NCBI RefSeq assembly: GCF_006716565.1
Contig: NZ_VFPG01000002.1
Coordinates: 1,240,001 to 1,304,000 of the forward strand
Source of the DNA: Nocardia bhagyanarayanae
Lineage (GTDB): Bacteria > Actinomycetota > Actinomycetes > Mycobacteriales > Mycobacteriaceae
DNA: 64,000 nucleotides
Direction of reading: 5' to 3'
Under the pieces are notes generated by a model. That model saw only the letters and a list, made by a program, of their open reading frames with translations. It did no database searches and was not told where the DNA came from. Both the position numbers and the translations under genes were made by a program. Shown here piece after piece: positions 59,460 through 64,000 of this stretch (positions are counted from its first letter, which is position 1; every line of letters begins with the position of its first letter).

Positions 59460-60821
59460 ATGCTAATTCACGACGCGCACGGCAGTTCGACCTCACCCCC
59501 GGAGCCAGCGGGAGTTGAGCGACTCCAGGAGCGTCGATTTCGGCCCTTCGTGGTGTGGGGCGGTATTGCCGCCGCGGTGCTGGTTCTTGTCGCGGGTCAG
59601 CTCATGGCCGTTCACATCCACGCTCTCGGTCCATTGACCAGCCTCTTTCGTGACTACGTCGGGACACCCAAGTCGGCGACGACACCGTGGGCGGGCTTCC
59701 TGCTGGCACTGATCGGTGTCACCGTCCGGGTGCGGGTGAGCGCCCTCGCCGCCGCGGTCGCCATCGATCTGATCTTCGTGGCGGTTCGGACATTCGACGG
59801 TCGGCCGTTCACCGTGGGCAACGGACCGACCATTGTGCTGACGGCGCTGGCGGTGATCGCCGCCCTACGGTGGAGCGGCGTGCGGCGGCGGACGGCACTG
59901 CACACGATCGCGCTCGGCGCGCTGCTCATCCTCGCGACGAAGGTCGGCGAAATCTGGTTGGACATCACGGCTTGGTCCTGTCCGCAGGTCCTCGACCCGT
60001 ATGTGGAGCTGGCCGATCGAGCGCTCGGCAATCCGGCCTGGGTCGTCGGGCATGCGCTCGACCTGGCCGGCCCGGTCCCGGTGGGGGTGGTGCGCTGGGT
60101 GTACTTCGAGCTTCCGGTGGCGGCAATCGTCGTCGCCGTCTGGCAGTTGCGCGGCGTGACCACGGGTGTGTGGCCGCGGCACCACTTGGTGCGCACGTTC
60201 TTGGTACTCGGCCTCATCGGCCCGATTTTCTACGTGATCTTCCCGGTGGTGGGGCCTGTGCTGGCGTTCGGACCGCAGGGAAACGGCATGGAACTCGCCG
60301 ACGTCTGGCCGAATGTCGTTCCGGCGCTTCCCGCCTCGGTCGAATCGATGCCCTTCGACGGCATCACACCACGCAACTGCATGCCATCGCTGCATACGGC
60401 GTGGGCTCTCGCGCTGTTCATCCACTCCCGACGCGGGCCGGGCTGGTTGCGCTGGGGCGGTACTTTCTGGCTGGTGTGCACTCTGATCGCGACGCTCGGC
60501 CTCGGGGCGCACTACGGCGTCGACCTCGTGGCGGGCGCCGCACTGTGCCTGACGATCGAGTCCGCCCTGCGCGACCCCGACCGAGGCTGGGACCGTGCGC
60601 GCGTGCGGGTGGTGGCGATGGGCATCGCCACGTTCGCGGGAGTGCTGCTGTGCGTCCGTTACTTCGCGATGCCGATGGCGACCTACCCGGTCCCCTTCGG
60701 CATCGCGATCCTCGGCGTTCTCACCGCACTGTCGATCGTGTTCTACCGAACCTGGTTCGCTCCGCAACGTCCAGAAGACGTTGCGCGCGAGGTCGAGCAG
60801 GTCGAACTCGAGCGTCGCTGA
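59460..60821 (+). CDS. PAP2-superfamily membrane phosphatase/transferase (453 aa)
   Basis: About twelve hydrophobic helices. The catalytic PAP2 boxes are NCMPSLHTAWALALF (acid-base His) and GLGAHYGVDLVAG (nucleophilic His and the Asp), as in the Aur1/inositolphosphotransferase-like PAP2_3 group. It acts on phospholipid or polyprenyl phosphates at the outer membrane face. ATG 59460 is taken although GTG 59454 is in frame, because the -10 TACGAT implies a leaderless start at the ATG. A strong hairpin follows at 60881. Confidence 0.8.
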   Translation: MLIHDAHGSSTSPPEPAGVERLQERRFRPFVVWGGIAAAVLVLVAGQLMAVHIHALGPLTSLFRDYVGTPKSATTPWAGFLLALIGVTVRVRVSALAAAVAIDLIFVAVRTFDGRPFTVGNGPTIVLTALAVIAALRWSGVRRRTALHTIALGALLILATKVGEIWLDITAWSCPQVLDPYVELADRALGNPAWVVGHALDLAGPVPVGVVRWVYFELPVAAIVVAVWQLRGVTTGVWPRHHLVRTFLVLGLIGPIFYVIFPVVGPVLAFGPQGNGMELADVWPNVVPALPASVESMPFDGITPRNCMPSLHTAWALALFIHSRRGPGWLRWGGTFWLVCTLIATLGLGAHYGVDLVAGAALCLTIESALRDPDRGWDRARVRVVAMGIATFAGVLLCVRYFAMPMATYPVPFGIAILGVLTALSIVFYRTWFAPQRPEDVAREVEQVELERR

Positions 60822-61159
60822 AGCGAGCAGCCACCAGGCCGGCGCCAGCGCTTTCGATCGGCGACTCGTCGAAATCGGTGGGCGCGGTGAGTCCGCAGGG
60901 CGGGCTCACCGCGCCTCACGACGCGACTGACGGTTTCCGGGCCGAGGGGTCGTGACGCGGGGATGTGCCTCGCTCAGCCGATGTGGCGACAGTGGAACTG
61001 GCGGAGCGGAACTCGTCGGATGGTGGCGCTGAACCGCGGTTCGATCGCCATCGATGCGGCGCGCGCGGGAATGGCTGCCGGGACGAGCCTCCGGAGACCG
61101 ACCTCGAGCGTGCGAGAGCGCAGTGGCGCGGTGCGTCGAGTCGCCAGAGATAATGTCCC
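60822..61159. other. Gene-free stretch with terminator and promoter
   Basis: No gene is supported. GGCGCGGTGAG (60881-60891) pairs with CTCACCGCGCC (60905-60915), an 11-bp terminator stem after the PAP2 gene. GATAAT (61149-61154) lies 6 bases before the next ATG, suggesting another leaderless gene. Confidence 0.55.
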
Positions 61160-61912
61160 ATGGGATTTTTCAAGCCGACGTGTCCGGTGGGGGAGATCGA
61201 GCGGCTGTGGGTCGAGGAGATGTTGAGCTGGTGCGCAACGCAATTCGGTCCCAGGACGCTGCGGACACCGGTGATCCTGCCGACCTCGGACTTCTTCCCC
61301 GATGCGTATTCCGGCACCGAACCGGAGGTCCGCTCCTTGGTCGAGCGCGTGAGCGGCTACATGGGTGTCCGTCGGGATCGCGTCGTCGTCGAGGTCGACA
61401 CGGACGGCGATGCGCTGCCGGACGATGTCGCGTTTCTGGAGGGTTCCTCGCACGGGGAGGCAGGGCACTACCGTCTGGAGCGCGGCCGCGCGGTGGTGTC
61501 GCTCTCGATGTCCCAGATGCGCTCGCCGGTCGCGTTGGTAGCGACCGTCGCCCATGAGCTGGCGCACGAACGGCTCCTCGGCGAGGACCGCATCGCACCC
61601 GATCGGCATGATGGCGAGCAGCTCACCGACCTCGTCACCGTGTACCTCGGTCTCGGCGTCTTCAATGCCAATGCGGCGTTCCAGTTCTCCCAGAGCCGTC
61701 ACGGATGGCGATCTCAGCGGCTGGGCTATCTGTCACAGCCGATGTTCGGGTACGCGCTAGCCTGCTGGAGCGTGATGCGCGGCGATCCCAGACCGCTGTG
61801 GACCAAGCACCTCGACACCAACCCCCGCGTCTACATGAAACAGGGCCTCAAATACTTGCGAGCGAACCCCGACCGAGTCGTCTGCCCGCCTGGAATCGGA
61901 ACGCCGGACTGA
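61160..61912 (+). CDS. HExxH metallopeptidase-like protein (250 aa)
   Basis: VATVAHELAHERLLG supplies HExxH and the downstream DGEQLTDLVTVYLGLGVF supplies an acidic third ligand candidate, followed by GYLSQPMFGYALACW. There is no signal peptide, so it is probably cytoplasmic. The combination of HELAHxxLLG, E-x-x-TDLxTVxLGLGVF and YALA is a recurring bacterial pattern without an assigned role. It converges on the matrixin-like protease with a gap of 14 bp. Confidence 0.65.
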   Translation: MGFFKPTCPVGEIERLWVEEMLSWCATQFGPRTLRTPVILPTSDFFPDAYSGTEPEVRSLVERVSGYMGVRRDRVVVEVDTDGDALPDDVAFLEGSSHGEAGHYRLERGRAVVSLSMSQMRSPVALVATVAHELAHERLLGEDRIAPDRHDGEQLTDLVTVYLGLGVFNANAAFQFSQSRHGWRSQRLGYLSQPMFGYALACWSVMRGDPRPLWTKHLDTNPRVYMKQGLKYLRANPDRVVCPPGIGTPD

Positions 61913-61926
61913 CAACCATCGGCTTG

Positions 61927-63600
61927 TCACAGCCGCCATAGTTGGCTTCCGTCGCCTTCGTATGTGCGCTGGACGAGTTGTGCACCAGCAAGATCCGGGT
62001 CTCCTGAAACGGTCAGGCATTTGCCGCTATGTCTGGCAACGAATTTCACGCGCCCGAACGCGACTTTCTCCAGCAGCCAATGCTGGTTGTCCGTTCCCAG
62101 GTACGGCCATTGGATGATGCGGGCTTCCCCCGCAGGCGAGTGGTTCTCTACATCGAGGCACATGCCGCTGTGTTCGATCATGATGCGGTACACGCCCGAC
62201 CCCAGCGGGTCGACCGGGTCGAGTCGCAGCCTTTGATTTCCGCCACCCCAGTAATCCCACTGGATCACCTGCGCGCCAGGCGCCCTCGACAGATCTTTGA
62301 TGTCGACAACTTTGCGGCTCACCATCGAAGTGATCGGCGCTGGACCGATGCGCCATCGCTGGTTGTCGCCACCCCACCAGTCGAACTGAATAACTTTGGC
62401 GCCGTTGCTCTCGGACCGGTCGAGCACATCGAGTACTCGGCCGCTGTCCTTTGCGACGATGCGGTAGTAACCGTGGCCTACCGGTTCGAGCGCGAAACGC
62501 TGATTGCCGCCACCCCACCACTCCCATTGCTGGACCTGAGCGCGGTTGGCCGTGGACCGGTCTCGGATGTCGAGGACCTTGTTGGTGGCATGCATAGGGA
62601 TGAGTTTGTAGAAACCCTTTTCGACCCACTCGATGCGAAATATCACATTCTTGCCGGCGAAGTAGTCCCACTGAATAGCCTCGGCACCGTTGTCTCTGGA
62701 GTGTCCCGCGATGACAAGGCACTTGCTGCTGTGCTTCGCGATGAGGGGGCCGGTCGGCGGATACAGCTTCCGGATGCCTTCGACGTCGTCGTTTGTCAGC
62801 GCGCGCCTCATCGTGTTGAACGCTATCGCTTCGTTCGCCATCAGGGCGCCGGGGTCGTCGGAGTGCTGCAGGCCGAGAATGTGGCCGATCTCGTGTAGTG
62901 CGACCGATTCCAGGTCGAGTGAGTTGGCGGCGGCTCCGATGATGAACGTCACCTGTTGATCATTGAAGTGGACGGGGCGGGGCAGGGCGTTGCCGTATCT
63001 GCCGCAGCCAGGAGGGTAGTCCGCATGTGCCGCTACGCCTCCGGTCATATCCGTGTCACCGCAGTTCGCGTTGCCCCACCGGATCAGCACATCCGGGTGT
63101 TGGTTCGGCGCTACTTCGGTGAAAGCGAGTGGCGCGGCGGCGGCCCAAGTGACGAACGCATTACGGACGGCCTGGCGTTCATCGTCGCCAGCGATGTCCG
63201 CGGTGCCCGTGTCGAAGGAGTACGTCAACCATGTCTTTCTCCATGCGCAGGCTCGGACGAATCTCAGCGGGATCGCTGCCGAATCCGGCAACCCACACCG
63301 CGGTCGTGTCATCATCTCGCGAGTGGCTGTGTCGAAGAGTCCGGTTACCGGCAGGCCATGGAAGTCTTGGTACCTTGCAAGCGCGGTGGATGTGTCCGCG
63401 TCCAGTATTCCGGTAACCCTCGCCCGCGCGGGTCCGCCGTGCCCGCTTTCGGGCGTCTCCTTCGAATCTTCGAGCAGGTAGCCGAATCGCTGCAAAAAAC
63501 ACTGTACATTTCCGAAGTTCGGCGTCGCTTCGCCGAACTTGGTGTCCGCAACCTCGGCAACGTGGACAAACGGCTCGCATGGCGCTTGTTGCACTGACAT
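61927..63600 (-). CDS. Matrixin-type metalloprotease with cysteine switch and ricin-like lectin repeats (557 aa)
   Basis: A peptidoglycan-binding-like prodomain ends in PRCGLPD, the cysteine-switch motif that keeps animal matrix metalloproteases latent. The catalytic domain has HEIGHILGLQHSDDPGALM (HExxHxxGxxH plus Met-turn), so it belongs to peptidase family M10A. From about residue 310 to the end are ricin-B-type beta-trefoil repeats with the recurring pattern GAxxIQW...NQRW (six or so copies). No N-terminal signal peptide is visible from either ATG (63600 or 63612), which is odd for such a protease. GGAG lies 8 bases before the chosen start. Confidence 0.85.
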   Translation of the reverse strand: MSVQQAPCEPFVHVAEVADTKFGEATPNFGNVQCFLQRFGYLLEDSKETPESGHGGPARARVTGILDADTSTALARYQDFHGLPVTGLFDTATREMMTRPRCGLPDSAAIPLRFVRACAWRKTWLTYSFDTGTADIAGDDERQAVRNAFVTWAAAAPLAFTEVAPNQHPDVLIRWGNANCGDTDMTGGVAAHADYPPGCGRYGNALPRPVHFNDQQVTFIIGAAANSLDLESVALHEIGHILGLQHSDDPGALMANEAIAFNTMRRALTNDDVEGIRKLYPPTGPLIAKHSSKCLVIAGHSRDNGAEAIQWDYFAGKNVIFRIEWVEKGFYKLIPMHATNKVLDIRDRSTANRAQVQQWEWWGGGNQRFALEPVGHGYYRIVAKDSGRVLDVLDRSESNGAKVIQFDWWGGDNQRWRIGPAPITSMVSRKVVDIKDLSRAPGAQVIQWDYWGGGNQRLRLDPVDPLGSGVYRIMIEHSGMCLDVENHSPAGEARIIQWPYLGTDNQHWLLEKVAFGRVKFVARHSGKCLTVSGDPDLAGAQLVQRTYEGDGSQLWRL

Positions 63601-63936
63601 GGTCGTCTCCATCGCCTTCAAGCGTATCTTTCGTAAGCTCTGACATGTCGCTCTCGTTCCCTTGGCGATTGTCGTCGCGCTGGACGAAATCGGATCGAGT
63701 AACCCACTACCCAATTCCGGGACAAGCACTTCGTTTGCTGGAAGAACAGGCTGGAGGCTTCAAGGTGTGCCCGCTCGCCCTCGGCGGTTCTGCCAAGACG
63801 TGACGCCATCACAACGGGAAGAGGCCCTCGTCGCACGGCCAGTGCGGAGAACGGGTAGCCGACTACTCACGTTCCCGCATGTCGAGCGACCGATGATGGA
63901 CCCGCTACAGAACACCGCAAGCTGGAGATGATTGAC
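63601..63936. other. Divergent intergenic region
   Basis: No gene is supported in these 336 bases between the protease and the partial gene at the window end. It should hold both promoters, but none is clear. Confidence 0.4.
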
Positions 63937-64000
63937 ATGGCTGTCAAAGCAGTACTGCAGAAGCAATGCCCGGCGTCCGGGACGGTCTATATCGTGCCAG
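63937..64000 (+). CDS. Partial protein cut by the window end
   Basis: TGGAG precedes the ATG by 10 bases. Only 21 residues are visible (MAVKAVLQKQCPASGTVYIV), too few to assign. It is divergent from the protease-lectin gene. Confidence 0.35.
   Translation, partial: MAVKAVLQKQCPASGTVYIVP

Overview
The window looks like chromosome of a high-GC, mycolic-acid-containing actinomycete, most likely Nocardia or a close relative. The evidence is two MspA-type outer-membrane porins, a DUF3558-like lipoprotein, an NDMA-dependent alcohol dehydrogenase, large LuxR-type regulators, and several genes whose start codon lies 6-8 bases after a plausible -10 box (leaderless transcription).

Layout. 1-4.1 kb: the end of a rhodanese-type protein, a tiny Cys-rich protein, an orphan SdhA-like flavoprotein, a sterol-desaturase-family hydroxylase with an AraC regulator, and the stub of an MFS exporter. 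4.4-11 kb: an ABC-F protein, an alpha/beta hydrolase lipoprotein, a glyoxalase-fold protein, a disulfide oxidoreductase, an SRPBCC protein and a Tat-exported epoxide-hydrolase-like protein. 11.2-17.6 kb: two giant divergent regulators, one a LAL-type LuxR protein and the other a Ser/Thr kinase fused to NB-ARC, repeat and LuxR domains. 17.6-22.6 kb: hydrolases, a MerR regulator with a textbook 19-bp-spacer promoter, and small envelope proteins.

22.6-46.7 kb is the heart of the window: a catabolic island. It holds two MspA porins, a glutaryl-CoA-dehydrogenase-like enzyme, a flavin amine oxidase, a metallo-beta-lactamase-fold hydrolase, a PhyH dioxygenase, a Rid protein, two paralogous MFS transporters and a PuuB-like flavin oxidase. 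It also holds a thiamine-diphosphate enzyme, a GlcD-like 2-hydroxyacid dehydrogenase, an acyl-CoA ligase, an alcohol and an aldehyde dehydrogenase, and a thiolase-SDR-SDR-MaoC operon. Eight copies of one 24-bp operator, TTTACA(c/t)(a/c)AC-N4-GTTGTG(t/c)(n)AA, punctuate the island. In most copies the right half doubles as the -35 of a promoter whose TAnnnT -10 box lies 17-18 bp downstream. The two paralogous TetR genes inside the island each carry a copy beside their own start, so they are the natural candidates for its regulators. The enzymes suggest porin and MFS uptake, then hydroxylation and amine or 2-hydroxyacid oxidation, decarboxylation of a 2-oxo acid, aldehyde oxidation, CoA activation and beta-oxidation. 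The substrate cannot be named from sequence.

46.8-53 kb is a decay zone. It holds fragments of a polyprenyl synthetase, an ATP-dependent DNA ligase, possibly an amidase, a NUDIX gene cut by an IS256-type transposase remnant, a frameshifted excisionase and a broken integrase, mixed with small intact genes. A tRNA-Pro(GGG) at 53.2 kb and a 42-bp copy of its 3' end at 56.55 kb bound a 3.3-kb integrative-element remnant with a truncated integrase and two unknown cargo genes. 57-64 kb: an ATP-grasp protein, a PPOX-fold protein, a PAP2 membrane protein, an HExxH protein, and a matrixin-type protease with a cysteine switch and ricin-like lectin repeats.
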